Numbered from the stretch's first letter, positions 1 to 10,118 are shown. The stretch: 39,125 nt of DNA from Bacillota bacterium (GCA_963169565.1 CAUJDI010000054.1:1-39125), one strand, 5' to 3'. Translations and numbers: made by a program. Notes: generated from the sequence alone by a model not told the origin.

Positions 1-153
1 GTGCATCTGCCATTGAGAAACGATGATCCCTTCTACACCGTGGAGGGGATCCGGGCGCGCGTGCCGCATTTCTACAGGAAATCAGCGTCTGTCATGGAAC
101 AGGCGGGACAGCTCACCTTTGGCGGCGATCTGAGCGGAAAGGACGGGAAGTGA
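1..153 (+). CDS. C-terminal end of an unrecognised protein (partial)
   Basis: An open frame runs from the window edge to a TGA at 151-153 and encodes the last 50 residues of a protein whose start lies outside the window. The fragment is hydrophilic, contains the run DDPFYTVEGIRARVPHFYRK and ends in a Gly/Lys-rich tail. I do not recognise a family. The stop is one base away from the next ATG at 155, so it is very probably the upstream member of the same operon as the oxidoreductase. That suggests a carbohydrate-related role, but only by association. Confidence 0.5.
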   Translation: MHLPLRNDDPFYTVEGIRARVPHFYRKSASVMEQAGQLTFGGDLSGKDGK

Positions 154-154
154 C

Positions 155-1237
155 ATGGACAGATCAAGCGGTATGAACTACGCGCCTTCAGGAAAACCGA
201 TGCCTGTCGTGAAGTCCGGGGAGTTCCTGTTCTCCGCTGTACGGCTGGATCACGGCCATATCTACGGCATGGTCAACGGCCTTATGGAAGCCGGCGGCAC
301 ATTGAAACACGTATATGACCCGGATATCAGGAAGGTCGAAGCGTTCAAAAAGGCGTTTCCCCAGGTGCAGGCCGTACGAAGCGAGGAGGAAGCGATTGAT
401 GCTCCCGGCGTCCGTCTGATCGCGGGGGCTGCCGTCACCAGCGAGCGCTGTGCCCTGGGCCTGAAGGCCATGCAGGCCGGAAAGGACTATTTTACCGACA
501 AAGCGCCGTTCACGACGATGCATCAGCTGCAAAGCGCCAGGGACATGATCGCCCGGACCGGACGGAAATACATGGTGTACTATTCAGAGCGCCTGCACGT
601 GGAAGGCGCCGTCCTGGCAGGGTATTTGATCGACCGGGGCGAGATCGGCCGGGTGATCAGCGTGACAGGCTTTGGCCCGCACCGGCTGAGCGCAGAAAGC
701 CGGCCCGCCTGGTTCTTTGAGCGGGAAAAATACGGCGGCATCCTGTGCGACATCGGCAGCCATCAGATCGAACAGTACCTCCATTTCTCCGGCGAGGAGG
801 ATGCGCAGGTCCAGATCAGCCGCGTCGGGAACTATGCCCATCCCCGGTATCCGGAACTGGAGGATTTCGGGGACTGCGCCATCACGGGCAAAAGCGGCAG
901 CACCCATTACTTCCGGGTGGACTGGTTCACGCCGGACGGGCTGCGTACCTGGGGCGACGGGCGCACCTTCATCGTGGGCACGGAAGGATTCATCGAGATC
1001 CGGAAATACATCGACCTGGCCGCGGATCATGCGGACGGCAACCATGTTTTCCTGGTCAACGGAAGAGGCGAACAGCATTTCAATGCCACAGGGATGACGG
1101 GCTTCCCTTTCTTCGGTCAGCTGATTCTGGACTGCCTGAACCGTACTGAACACGCCATGACCCAGGCCCACGCGCTCAAGGCGGCGGAGCTTTGTCTGAC
1201 AGCCCAGGAGAATGCCGTCAAAGTGACCGGGCCGTGA
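155..1237 (+). CDS. Gfo/Idh/MocA-family NAD(P)-dependent oxidoreductase
   Basis: A 360-residue protein of the length usual for the Gfo/Idh/MocA family, which oxidises or reduces sugars, inositols and their derivatives with NAD(P). The N-terminal part is a Rossmann-like domain (about residues 23-140), although the classical GxGxxG is replaced by a divergent SAVRLDHGHIYG stretch. DKAPF at 115-119 stands where the family's EKP motif lies. The C-terminal domain carries GGILCDIGSHQIEQ (194-207), in which D199 and H203 match the usual catalytic Asp/His region. The ATG at 155 follows the upstream stop by one base, with a purine-rich stretch inside the preceding gene. No signal peptide is seen, so the protein is cytoplasmic. 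The substrate cannot be told from sequence. The missing glycine motif is typical of a subfamily of these proteins and need not mean loss of function. Confidence 0.85.
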   Translation: MDRSSGMNYAPSGKPMPVVKSGEFLFSAVRLDHGHIYGMVNGLMEAGGTLKHVYDPDIRKVEAFKKAFPQVQAVRSEEEAIDAPGVRLIAGAAVTSERCALGLKAMQAGKDYFTDKAPFTTMHQLQSARDMIARTGRKYMVYYSERLHVEGAVLAGYLIDRGEIGRVISVTGFGPHRLSAESRPAWFFEREKYGGILCDIGSHQIEQYLHFSGEEDAQVQISRVGNYAHPRYPELEDFGDCAITGKSGSTHYFRVDWFTPDGLRTWGDGRTFIVGTEGFIEIRKYIDLAADHADGNHVFLVNGRGEQHFNATGMTGFPFFGQLILDCLNRTEHAMTQAHALKAAELCLTAQENAVKVTGP

Positions 1238-1531
1238 CCGCCAAAGAAACCGGAGAACACAGCCGGCATCGTTGCATATCAAGCATCGCGGCAGTTTTCT
1301 GCGGTTCACGCCAAGATGGCCGCTGCATAATGAAATATCACTTTCGCCAATGTTTGAGGCTGTAGACTTACCTAATCCTGTTGAGTTTCAGAGGACATAG
1401 CCCACTGGCAATATCGTATCACCCAACTTGACCGGGCGGGCGCGAAGAATTGCATAACAATTCATTCCTCGTATATTACTGGCCGGGAGCGCGTCACCTG
1501 CCTTTCCCATTCTCATCTTCGGTCAAGGGGA
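1238..1531. other. Intergenic stretch without a gene
   Basis: The region lies between convergent genes. I see no convincing coding frame and no strong terminator. A perfect inverted repeat GAATTG-CATAA-CAATTC (1447-1463) is present; it lacks a T-run on either side, so its role is unknown. Confidence 0.5.
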
Positions 1532-2065
1532 TCACGTCAGCTGATCACAATGAATCGCATAATGTATGCATTTCTGAAGTTTTCCGTGGTAGAGGATGCT
1601 GCTTGTTTCTTCTGTCAGGCGCATCCCGCACTTCTCCATCACCCGGCGGCTGGCGGCATTGTCGGTGAAGGCGACCGCCTTCACCTCCCGATAACCCATC
1701 CGGAACAGATCCCTGATCACAGCGGACAGGGCTTCCGTGGCATAGCCCCTTCCCTGATGGCGGAGGTGGATCACATATCCGATTTCAATGGAGCCGTCCC
1801 TGATGTCCACGTCGTTGACAAAGCCGATGAGTTCACCGTCCTTGTAAATGCCCTTCTCGTAATGCTCATCGGAAGAGGAGAACACCTTCAGCTTTTCAAA
1901 CATGGCGGCAGCGTCCGCCGGGGCGGCGAAATCCGGGATCATGAACGTTTCCTTGATGCTTTCGTCTGTGAGAAGCTCCATCATGCGAGCCTGGTCCGCA
2001 TCGGAATACGGCCCGATCAGAAGCCTTTCAGTATGCAGCAACGCAAAGCCCTCCATCCCAATCAT
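1532..2065 (-). CDS. GNAT-family N-acetyltransferase (RimJ/RimL-like)
   Basis: About 177 residues, the normal size for a single-domain RimJ/RimL-type acetyltransferase that moves an acetyl group from acetyl-CoA to an amine. Family features are HTERLLIGPYSDAD near the N-terminus, GFVNDVDIRDGSIEIGYVI in the middle strands, the acetyl-CoA loop HLRHQGRGYATEAL (R/Q-x-x-G-x-G/A) and the C-terminal AFTDNAASRRVMEKCGM, where N-x-x-S-x-x-x-x-x-K-x-G is diagnostic. The acceptor is unknown. Start choice is uncertain: in-frame ATGs lie at 2074, 2065 and 2056, none with a clear Shine-Dalgarno. A TATAAT box at 2073-2078 covers the first, so 2065 or 2056 is preferred. It diverges from a second GNAT gene; the two differ in sequence and do not look like a recent duplication. 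Confidence 0.85.
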   Translation of the reverse strand: MIGMEGFALLHTERLLIGPYSDADQARMMELLTDESIKETFMIPDFAAPADAAAMFEKLKVFSSSDEHYEKGIYKDGELIGFVNDVDIRDGSIEIGYVIHLRHQGRGYATEALSAVIRDLFRMGYREVKAVAFTDNAASRRVMEKCGMRLTEETSSILYHGKLQKCIHYAIHCDQLT

Positions 2066-2072
2066 CCATCGC

Positions 2073-2103
2073 ATTATACAGCGGATCGGGCGAAGCGGAA
2101 CAA
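2073..2103 (-). promoter_or_regulatory. Possible promoter of the minus-strand GNAT gene
   Basis: On the minus strand a perfect TATAAT (2073-2078) is preceded, with a long 19-bp spacer, by TTGTTC (2098-2103). The -10 is strong and the -35 weak. Transcription would begin near 2066, almost on the ATG at 2065. Confidence 0.4.
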
Positions 2104-2186
2104 CTGGCGCTTGCTTTTGAAGAGATGATCAGGGTGCGGGGTTCGTTTGCCGGTCGGAATCGCAGGGCTATAAAGGACACTTTTCC

Positions 2187-2202
2187 GTCCTGAAAACAGG
2201 AC
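2187..2202. repeat. Short perfect inverted repeat in a divergent intergenic region
   Basis: GTCCTG-AAAA-CAGGAC forms a 6-bp dyad between the two divergent GNAT genes. It could be an operator or a small hairpin. The rest of 2079-2300 shows no gene I can support. Confidence 0.35.
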
Positions 2203-2300
2203 GTACAGGGCTGTTTCTGCCGCCGCATTCTGAGTTCCAAGGCAATCACGGGATACTCGGCATTAAGGCTGCGTTCGCTCCATGCGGATACCTGCCTGGA

Positions 2301-2329
2301 TTGACAGGGCAAATCCCGGATGATAGGAT
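2301..2329 (+). promoter_or_regulatory. Promoter of the plus-strand GNAT gene
   Basis: TTGACA (2301-2306), a 17-bp spacer and TAGGAT (2324-2329). The predicted start of transcription near 2336 lies downstream of an in-frame ATG at 2320 and so argues against that ATG as start of the gene. Confidence 0.7.
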
Positions 2330-2415
2330 CCAGTCTGACACAGGAAGAATCGGAAAATCAGCAGACCATGACAGTATATGAAGCCAAAGGACAGCGCTGG
2401 CTGAAGGAAAAAGAA

Positions 2416-2961
2416 ATGAGCAGCAGCACCCAAAATGAAAGGACCGTCCTTCAGACAAAGCGGCTGCTGCTGCGCGCACTGTCCGCGGAGGATCTGACGG
2501 ATTTTCATGAGATCATGTCAGACCCCGACGTGGTGCGCTTTGAACCCTACAGCCCGATGACCTTAGGGGAATCGGAGCGTGAGCTGGAATCCCGCGCCGG
2601 GAATCCAGAATTTGTCGGGATAGTCGACAGTGAGAGCGGCAAGCTGATCGGCAACGTCTACCTTGGCCGCAGGGATTATAGCGCGCTGGAACTGGGTTTC
2701 CTGCTGGGCAGCAGGTACTGGGGAAAAGGCTTTGCCAGGGAAGCCTGCGAAACGCTGATCCGCGAATCTTTTTCCCGCGGCTTTCACCGGATATACGCCG
2801 AGTGCGACCCTGAGAACACCGCGTCCTGGCGGCTGCTTGAGCGGCTTGGCTTCAAACGTGAAGCTCATATTACGCGCAATGTGTACTTCCGCACCGATAC
2901 GGACGGCCGGCCCGTCTGGAAGGATACCTACATCTATTCGCTGCTCAATGGGAATGGATAG
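2416..2961 (+). CDS. GNAT-family N-acetyltransferase (RimJ/RimL-like)
   Basis: A 181-residue acetyltransferase of the Acetyltransf_3 (RimJ/RimL) type. It shows LQTKRLLLRALSAEDLTDF at the N-terminus, then GKLIGNVYLGRRDYSALELGFLL, the acetyl-CoA pyrophosphate loop SRYWGKGFAREAC and the typical C-terminal AECDPENTASWRLLERLGFKRE. The start at 2416 has GAAGGAAA about 7 bases upstream and gives the normal family length. An in-frame ATG at 2320 would add 32 poorly conserved residues and lies inside the promoter spacer, so it is rejected. The natural acceptor (ribosomal protein N-terminus, peptide or small amine) cannot be read from the sequence. truA follows 90 bases downstream and may be co-transcribed. 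Confidence 0.88.
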   Translation: MSSSTQNERTVLQTKRLLLRALSAEDLTDFHEIMSDPDVVRFEPYSPMTLGESERELESRAGNPEFVGIVDSESGKLIGNVYLGRRDYSALELGFLLGSRYWGKGFAREACETLIRESFSRGFHRIYAECDPENTASWRLLERLGFKREAHITRNVYFRTDTDGRPVWKDTYIYSLLNGNG

Positions 2962-3051
2962 CGCCGCAGGCGGCGCCGGAAGCGATGGGGCAAACGGAAA
3001 GGAACGGAAGAGCGGCCGGACAGGCACAGGATGTCCCGAAAGGAGCCTTTG

Positions 3052-3801
3052 GTGCGCAATTTCAAGCTGACTCTCTGCTATGAGGGCACGCGGTACAGCG
3101 GCTGGCAGAAGCAGGGCAACACTGGCAGGACCATCCAGGAAAAGCTGGAGGCTGCGCTGGGCGAGGTCCTCGGCCATCCGGTCGAGGTGGCCGGATCGGG
3201 CCGCACGGACGCTGGGGTACACGCAAGGGAGCAGGTCGCCAGTTTCCATTCCGGCACGGATCTCCCCCGGGAACTGATTTTAGATGGGTTGAGGAAACGG
3301 CTGCCAGAGGACATCGGGGCAGTCTCGCTGGAAGAAGCGCCGGCCCGCTTCCATGCGCGGCTGAGCTGCATTGAGAAAACTTACGTCTACCGGGTCTGGA
3401 ACAGCGACAGCCCCAACGTGTTTGACCGCAGGCTGATCGCGGTCATCCCCGCAGTGCTGGATCTTCACGCCATGCACACGGCAGCCGGGATGCTGATCGG
3501 CACTCATGACTTCAGCGCTTTCTGCGCCAACCGGCACATGAAGAAATCCGCTGTCCGGACCTTGAAATCCCTTACGATTGAGCACCTTGGCAGCGAAGTG
3601 CGCTTTGTCATGACCGGAAACGGCTTTCTCTTCAACATGGCGCGGATCATCGCGGGCACCCTGCTTCAGGTCGGGCAGAACGAAAGGCAGCCGGATGAGA
3701 TGGCCGTCCTCCTCGCGTCAAAGGACCGGCGCATGGCCGGTCCCGCTGCGCCTGCGCAGGGCTTGACCTTATGGGAGGTCAGGTATCCGCAGGCTCAATG
3801 A
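3052..3801 (+). CDS. truA: tRNA pseudouridine(38-40) synthase TruA
   Basis: TruA converts uridines 38-40 of the tRNA anticodon arm to pseudouridine. The 249-residue protein has the family hallmarks in order: FKLTLCYEGTRYSGWQ at the N-terminus, GSGRTDAGVHA with the catalytic Asp, FHARLSCIEKTYVYRV, GTHDFSAFC and the C-terminal GNGFLFNMARIIAGTLLQVG. The start is the GTG at 3052: GAAAGGAG at 3038-3045 stands six bases upstream. An ATG at 3031 in the same frame would place this ribosome binding site inside the gene. The enzyme is a cytoplasmic dimer in all studied cases. In many Clostridia truA follows the ECF transporter genes ecfA/ecfT; here it follows an acetyltransferase instead. Confidence 0.96.
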   Translation: MRNFKLTLCYEGTRYSGWQKQGNTGRTIQEKLEAALGEVLGHPVEVAGSGRTDAGVHAREQVASFHSGTDLPRELILDGLRKRLPEDIGAVSLEEAPARFHARLSCIEKTYVYRVWNSDSPNVFDRRLIAVIPAVLDLHAMHTAAGMLIGTHDFSAFCANRHMKKSAVRTLKSLTIEHLGSEVRFVMTGNGFLFNMARIIAGTLLQVGQNERQPDEMAVLLASKDRRMAGPAAPAQGLTLWEVRYPQAQ

Positions 3802-3830
3802 ATCAATGGTTGAATATAGGTTCATGAACA

Positions 3831-3863
3831 AAGGACCGTCGTATCCCTGATAGGACGGTCCTT
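3831..3863. terminator. Hairpin between convergent truA and GH51 genes
   Basis: AAGGACCGTC (3831-3840) pairs perfectly with GACGGTCCTT (3854-3863) around a 13-base loop. It sits between converging genes and could stop transcription from both sides, although neither flank has a long T-run. Confidence 0.6.
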
Positions 3864-3891
3864 CAATGAATGATGGATCAGTGCGCCGGGT

Positions 3892-5516
<1,625 letters not shown>

Positions 5517-5549
5517 TCCGTCAGGGGTGTTGCACTGTAAGGATTCAGG

Positions 5550-5572
5550 ACGGCATATCTATCACAAGCCGT
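5550..5572. promoter_or_regulatory. Dyad just upstream of the GH43 promoter (candidate operator)
   Basis: ACGGC (5550-5554) and GCCGT (5568-5572) are inverted arms separated by 13 bases. They end four bases before the plus-strand -35 hexamer, a typical activator position. Only five bases per arm, so it may be chance. Confidence 0.3.
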
Positions 5573-5575
5573 AAT

Positions 5576-5604
5576 TTGACAGCCCCTTGGGAACTTGTTA
5601 CTAT
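5576..5604 (+). promoter_or_regulatory. Promoter of the GH43-GH127 operon
   Basis: TTGACA (5576-5581), 17-bp spacer, TACTAT (5599-5604). The predicted start near 5611 leaves a leader of about 130 bases before the ATG at 5743. I see no clear riboswitch or attenuator in this leader. Confidence 0.7.
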
Positions 5605-5742
5605 TCCATGCCAGCCGTGAGATATTCAGGAAACCCAGCAGACAGGTTCTCGTCTTCACTTGCAGGCCGCGAAGGATCGATCGCGCCGCTTTGCTCAGGA
5701 CAGGCATTCCATCCAATCCCTTGATTGATCCTGGAGGATGAC

Positions 5743-6699
5743 ATGAAGCAAGCCTATCTTTTTGTGCATTTCAGGGAAAAACGGACACCGGACGGCGAAC
5801 AGGTCCATTTCGCGCTCAGCTGCGACGGGTTCCACTGGGAAGCGGTGAACGGCGGCCGGCCGGTGCTGTGGAGTTTCAGGGGCGACCTGGGCGTCCGGGA
5901 CATGGCCGTCATCAGGTGCCATGACGGGCTGTTCCGCATTTTCGCGACGGACCTGAGCCTTGCCTATGGCATGCCGGGCAAATACCGCGGCTCCTGGGAG
6001 GAGATCAGCACAAACGGCAGCAAATGCCTGATGGTCTGGACCTCCCCGGACCTGCTGCACTGGGAAAAGCAGCAGGAGCTGCGCTTTGACGGAACCTCCT
6101 TCGGCTGCCTGTGGGCGCCTGACATCCTGTACGACAATGAAAGGGATGAATACCTGCTTCACTGGTCCTCCACCACGCTTGTGGACGGCAAGGCCGGCCC
6201 GCATGCCATCTGGTGCTCCGCGACACGTGACTTCAGCCAGTGGACAAAGCCGGAGATCCTTTACAGGAAGGCGGACGGGACGGTCATCGACTCCGCGATG
6301 GCGCAGGAGGACGGCCAGTACTACCTTTTCCTGAAAAGCGCGAAGGACCCCTCAGGCGTCATTCTGCTGAAGAGCACCTCGATCCGCGGGCCATTTGATC
6401 CTCTGCCCGGCGGCGTCACCGGCCTGCCGCAGGAGGAAGCCGGGAAGTATGAAGCGCCCGCGGTGTTCCGTCTGGAGGACGGGCGGTGGTGCCTCATGAT
6501 CGATTACTTCGGCGTGCCGGGCAAAGGCCAGGGCTACGTGCCCTTTCTGGCGGACAGCCTTGCTTCCGGGCGATTTACCCGCGCGGACGAGGCCTTCTCC
6601 TTCCCCTATGGGTTCAAGCACGGCACGGTCCTCACCATCACGCCGGAGGAGTATGAGCATTTGGCTAGGGTGGGTGAATGGCCGGAACATTCCGGCTGA
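5743..6699 (+). CDS. GH43-like five-bladed beta-propeller glycosidase (probable arabinosidase)
   Basis: A 318-residue protein that is one beta-propeller domain with GH43-type repeats such as SCDGFHWE, TSPDLLHWE, SATRDFSQW and STSIRGPF. The pKa-modulating Asp is likely D127 in CLWAPDILYD and the general acid E237 in KYEAPAVFRLEDG; the base may be D53 in GVRDMAVI. Family members release arabinose or xylose by inversion. The start is the ATG at 5743 with CTGGAGGA five to ten bases before it. There is no signal peptide, so the enzyme is intracellular. Its stop is 14 bases before the GH127 start, showing one operon. Both partners suggest an L-arabinofuranoside substrate, but the exact linkage is inference. 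A related GH117-like or other propeller family cannot be fully excluded. Confidence 0.82.
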   Translation: MKQAYLFVHFREKRTPDGEQVHFALSCDGFHWEAVNGGRPVLWSFRGDLGVRDMAVIRCHDGLFRIFATDLSLAYGMPGKYRGSWEEISTNGSKCLMVWTSPDLLHWEKQQELRFDGTSFGCLWAPDILYDNERDEYLLHWSSTTLVDGKAGPHAIWCSATRDFSQWTKPEILYRKADGTVIDSAMAQEDGQYYLFLKSAKDPSGVILLKSTSIRGPFDPLPGGVTGLPQEEAGKYEAPAVFRLEDGRWCLMIDYFGVPGKGQGYVPFLADSLASGRFTRADEAFSFPYGFKHGTVLTITPEEYEHLARVGEWPEHSG

Positions 6700-6713
6700 A
6701 ACGGAGGAGCAGG

Positions 6714-8633
6714 ATGAAAACGGTTGACGGCGGATGCTTTTCCTGGGTCCGGCGGGCATCCTTTGAAGGCGGCTTTTTCGGCCCCATCGTTTCGGGCGTC
6801 CGCGGAAAAATGCTGCCTTATCAGTGGCTGGCGCTGAACGATCAGGTTCCGGACGGTGAAAAGTCATCCTGCATTAGGAATTTCCGCATCGCGGCCGGCC
6901 TTGAAAAAGGGGAGCACGGCGGATTCGTTTTTCAGGACAGCGACCTGGCCAAGTGGCTGGAGGCGGTCGCCTACCAGCTGTGCCTGAGCCCGGACAAGGA
7001 GCTGGAAACGCTGGCGGACGGCGCGATCGATCTGATCGAAAAAGCCCAGATGCCGGACGGTTATGTCAACACGTATTACCAGCTCACCGACATCAGCAGG
7101 CGCTGGACCAACCTGCGCGATGACCATGAGCTGTACACCGCAGGGCATATGATGGAAGCCGCCGTGGCCTACTGGCAGGCGACCGGAAAGGACAGGCTGC
7201 TGAAGGTCATGCGGCGCATGGCGGACCATATCATGGGCGTGATCGGACCTGAGGAGGGAAAACTGCACGGATACCCCGGTCATGAGGAGATCGAGCTGGC
7301 GCTGTGCAAGCTGTACGACGTGACCGGTGAAACGAAGTATCTTCACCTTGCGGAGTACTTCATTTCCGAGCGCGGCAGGGAGCCCAACTTCTTTGTTCAG
7401 GAGCAGAAGCGCCTGGGCCGGGACTATCAAAACGCCGGGGCGTTCGGCTTTGCCTACGGGCAGCACCATCTGCCGCTAAAGGACCAGGAGACGCTGGAGG
7501 GGCATGCCGTGCGCGCGCTGTACCTCCTGTGCAGCGCCGCGGACGTCGCCCTGCGCACAGGGGATGAAACCCTGAAAGAGGCCTGCAGGCGGCTGTACCG
7601 CAACGTCACGGGCAGGCGGATGTACATCACCGGCGGGGTGGGCTCCTCCCATATCGGCGAAGCCTTTACCTTTGACTATGACCTGCCGGGCGATACCGCG
7701 TACGCCGAGACCTGCGCCTCCATCGCGCTGGTGTTCTTCTGCCGCAGGATGCTGGAGATCGAGCTGCTGGGCGATTACGCCGATACCATGGAACGCGCGC
7801 TGTACAACACCTGCCTGGCGGGGATGTCGCTGGACATGCAGCGGTTTTTCTACGTCAATCCCCTGAGCGCCGACCCGGAGGCCAGCCGCAGGGACGACCG
7901 GAAGAAGCACGTGCTGCCGGTCAGGCCCAAATGGTTCGGCTGCGCGTGCTGCCCGCCCAACCTGGCCCGCCTGCTGTCCTCCCTGGCACTGTACGCTTTT
8001 TCTGTCCGGGACCGCGCCGTCTGCCTCCACCTGTATGTCCAGGGGAATTTCACGCTTGATACGCAAAACGGCCCTGCGGCCCTGAAGGTACGCACGGAGT
8101 ATCCCAGAAACGGCCTGGTGAACCTCACCTTGGGCATGGGGGATTATGACCTGCTGCTTCACCTGCCTGGATGGTGCAAAGAATATCATCTCTCAAGGGA
8201 TGGTAAAAAAACTCATCCGCCGGCGGAGAACGGCTATCTGAAAATCGAAGGCCCCTTTATGGAGACAGAGATCATCCTGGACATGCGTTTGGAGCCCTGC
8301 CGCGTTTACGCGAATGAAAGGGTCCGGGAGGAGATCGGAAAGACCGCCCTTCAGCGCGGTCCTGTGGTTTTCTGCCTGGAAGAGAAGGACAACGGCCCCT
8401 GCCTGCACCAGCTGTCCCTGTCCAGGAACGAACCCCTCATTGATGATGCGGATCCGTCGCTGCCGGGCGGCATGGCGATCCGCGCGGGCGGTCTGCGCCA
8501 AAAACCCGCGTCAGACGAACTTTACACGCAAACGCCCGGTCAAAAGGAGCGGGCTACGCTGACCTTCATCCCCTATTACGCCTGGGCCAACCGGGGCGAA
8601 AATGAAATGGCGGTCTGGATCAGGGAGGAATAG
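6714..8633 (+). CDS. GH127 beta-L-arabinofuranosidase
   Basis: A 639-residue protein matching the GH127 family (Bifidobacterium HypBA1, PF07944), which cleaves beta-1,2-linked L-arabinofuranosyl residues such as those on hydroxyproline-rich plant glycoproteins. It is a Zn-dependent retaining enzyme with a cysteine nucleophile. All key residues are visible: the acid/base Glu in SSHIGEAFTFDYDLP (E316), Zn ligands in YAETCAS (E332, C334) and the Cys pair in FGCACCPPNLARL (C412, C413), one of them the nucleophile. The (alpha/alpha)6 barrel motif DDHELYTAGHMMEAAVAYW lies at 137-154. The start at 6714 has ACGGAGGAG five bases upstream. No signal peptide is seen. It is co-transcribed with the GH43-like gene and followed by a terminator. 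Confidence 0.95.
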   Translation: MKTVDGGCFSWVRRASFEGGFFGPIVSGVRGKMLPYQWLALNDQVPDGEKSSCIRNFRIAAGLEKGEHGGFVFQDSDLAKWLEAVAYQLCLSPDKELETLADGAIDLIEKAQMPDGYVNTYYQLTDISRRWTNLRDDHELYTAGHMMEAAVAYWQATGKDRLLKVMRRMADHIMGVIGPEEGKLHGYPGHEEIELALCKLYDVTGETKYLHLAEYFISERGREPNFFVQEQKRLGRDYQNAGAFGFAYGQHHLPLKDQETLEGHAVRALYLLCSAADVALRTGDETLKEACRRLYRNVTGRRMYITGGVGSSHIGEAFTFDYDLPGDTAYAETCASIALVFFCRRMLEIELLGDYADTMERALYNTCLAGMSLDMQRFFYVNPLSADPEASRRDDRKKHVLPVRPKWFGCACCPPNLARLLSSLALYAFSVRDRAVCLHLYVQGNFTLDTQNGPAALKVRTEYPRNGLVNLTLGMGDYDLLLHLPGWCKEYHLSRDGKKTHPPAENGYLKIEGPFMETEIILDMRLEPCRVYANERVREEIGKTALQRGPVVFCLEEKDNGPCLHQLSLSRNEPLIDDADPSLPGGMAIRAGGLRQKPASDELYTQTPGQKERATLTFIPYYAWANRGENEMAVWIREE

Positions 8634-8686
8634 GGAGAAAACCTCCGCCCGCAGAACCGCCTGAAACAACGATCATCTCACAAGTC

Positions 8687-8711
8687 AAAACCTCCCGCTC
8701 AGGAAGGTTTT
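8687..8711. terminator. Terminator between GH127 and the convergent araM-like gene
   Basis: AAAACCT (8687-8693) pairs with AGGTTTT (8705-8711). The T-run on one side and the A-run on the other let it act in both directions. Confidence 0.65.
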
Positions 8712-8731
8712 GTCATGTTATCGCTCAGAAT

Positions 8732-10090
8732 CTATTGCTTCAAGACGGATGAAGGGAGTTCCCACCCATACAACAACCCCAGGTCCCACATCAGGGAACT
8801 GGTGAGGTACTTGTTCCTGATCTCCCTCGCGCCCAGCAGCGCGTCGCGGGTATCCTGCGCGCTAAAGCCGATCTCCTCAGGGGTCATGGGCATGTTCAGA
8901 CCCCGCATCAGGGCCGCGACGTCCTCATAAGGGGGCAGCTCCTCCCGGACGATCTTCAGGATCTGCGGCCAGTGCGTCAGGGTCTTTTCCAGCCGCCGCG
9001 CGTGGGCGGCCGGGTCGTTCCGGCCTTCCCGGATGGCCGCGGTCAGGATGCCCTCCCCCGCGCTGCCGAAGATCCGAAGGACCATCGCCTTCCAGGTCTG
9101 ATCATCAAATGCTTTGATAAAGCTCTCCGCCTTGTCGCGGCCGGGATCCATTCTGCTGAGTTTTTCCCAGATCTCAAGCGTCAGCAGGGTGCCGACCCCA
9201 ACCTGGATGCCATGAAGCTCAGGCTTGTTTCCCCGTTCCAGCGTCATCATCTCCCAGATGTGGGAGAAGTAATGCTCCAGACCCGAGGCCGGTCGGGAGA
9301 TCCGGGCATAGGCCATCGCGATGCCGCTTGTCAGCAGGCCTTCCATCACCCGCTCGACCGCCTTCCCATCCCGGACTTTCAATCCTTCAGCCTCCTGAAC
9401 GACCCGCCGAAGGGAAGCGCGCACAAGGCCCGCGATGTTTTCACAGTAATACTCGCCTGTCACCAGGTGTGATAGCCGCCACTCACAGATGGACAGGTAC
9501 TTGGCCAGCATGTCGCCCAAACCAGCCTGCAGCATCCGTTCAGGCGCATCCCGGAGGATCCGGGTATCCGCGATGACAGCCTGCGGACAGGCATTGTACA
9601 GGGATACCTTCACACGGCCACGGATCATGGAGGCATTGTCGGAAGCGTATCCGTCCATGGAAGGCGCGGTGGCGACCGCCACAAGGGGCAGCCTCACCGC
9701 ATGGGCGAACACCTTGCCGACGTCGTTGAGCACGCCGGAGCCGATCGCCAGCAGCCCGTCGCATGATGGGTCAAAGGCCATCACCAGGCTGCCGCAGGCC
9801 TGCTCATCCGGCTCCAGGTGTTCCTTATCGAATGCGTATTCAACAAAGGGAATCGCGGCCTCAAGGAGGATAGGTTCCAGATATCCCCAGGCTGCCCGGC
9901 GCGTATTCCTGTCGCTGAAGATGAAAGGCTTTTTGATATGAAGCTCGCTCAGGACGTCCGGCAGCGAGCCGAGAGCCTCAGACCCGATGTGCACCCGGCG
10001 CAGCCCCGCCTGATGGCGCTGTCCGCAGGCGCAGGGGTGCCCCTCCGGCAGAAGCAGCTCCTGCAGGGTCATTTCGGAAAATGCTTTCAT
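8732..10090 (-). CDS. sn-glycerol-1-phosphate dehydrogenase, AraM/EgsA family
   Basis: A 452-residue member of the Fe/Ni-dependent dehydrogenase fold, closest by motif to Bacillus AraM, which reduces dihydroxyacetone phosphate to sn-glycerol-1-phosphate with NADH. Supporting motifs are LAIGSGVLNDVGKVFAH (NAD site), ATAPSMDGYASDNASM, and metal ligands D193 in QAGLGDMLAKY, H273 in GLEHYFSH and H293 in ELHGIQVG. The N-terminus bears a Cys motif (HPCACGQRH, 18-26) not needed for catalysis. At 452 residues it is longer than Bacillus AraM (about 394). The ATG at 10090 has GGAGGAGA directly upstream; a TTG at 10147 overlaps the -35 box and is rejected. In Bacillus araM sits in the arabinose operon; here it also neighbours arabinosidases. 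The product could feed an unusual glycerolipid, but no such gene is in the window. Confidence 0.85.
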   Translation of the reverse strand: MKAFSEMTLQELLLPEGHPCACGQRHQAGLRRVHIGSEALGSLPDVLSELHIKKPFIFSDRNTRRAAWGYLEPILLEAAIPFVEYAFDKEHLEPDEQACGSLVMAFDPSCDGLLAIGSGVLNDVGKVFAHAVRLPLVAVATAPSMDGYASDNASMIRGRVKVSLYNACPQAVIADTRILRDAPERMLQAGLGDMLAKYLSICEWRLSHLVTGEYYCENIAGLVRASLRRVVQEAEGLKVRDGKAVERVMEGLLTSGIAMAYARISRPASGLEHYFSHIWEMMTLERGNKPELHGIQVGVGTLLTLEIWEKLSRMDPGRDKAESFIKAFDDQTWKAMVLRIFGSAGEGILTAAIREGRNDPAAHARRLEKTLTHWPQILKIVREELPPYEDVAALMRGLNMPMTPEEIGFSAQDTRDALLGAREIRNKYLTSSLMWDLGLLYGWELPSSVLKQ

Positions 10091-10118
10091 TTCTCCTCCA
10101 GAGTGTTTTTCTTTGCAC

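Noticed and set aside
584-1309. A 241-codon minus-strand frame opposite the Gfo/Idh/MocA gene
   Set aside because: No ribosome binding site, no recognisable domain, and it runs against a convincing enzyme gene.
2083-2193. A plus-strand peptide (GSGEAEQLALAFEEMIRVRG...) that looks protein-like, perhaps a gene remnant
   Set aside because: Only 36 codons, with no start codon or ribosome binding site that fits, and it overlaps the control region of the divergent GNAT genes. A database search could revive it.
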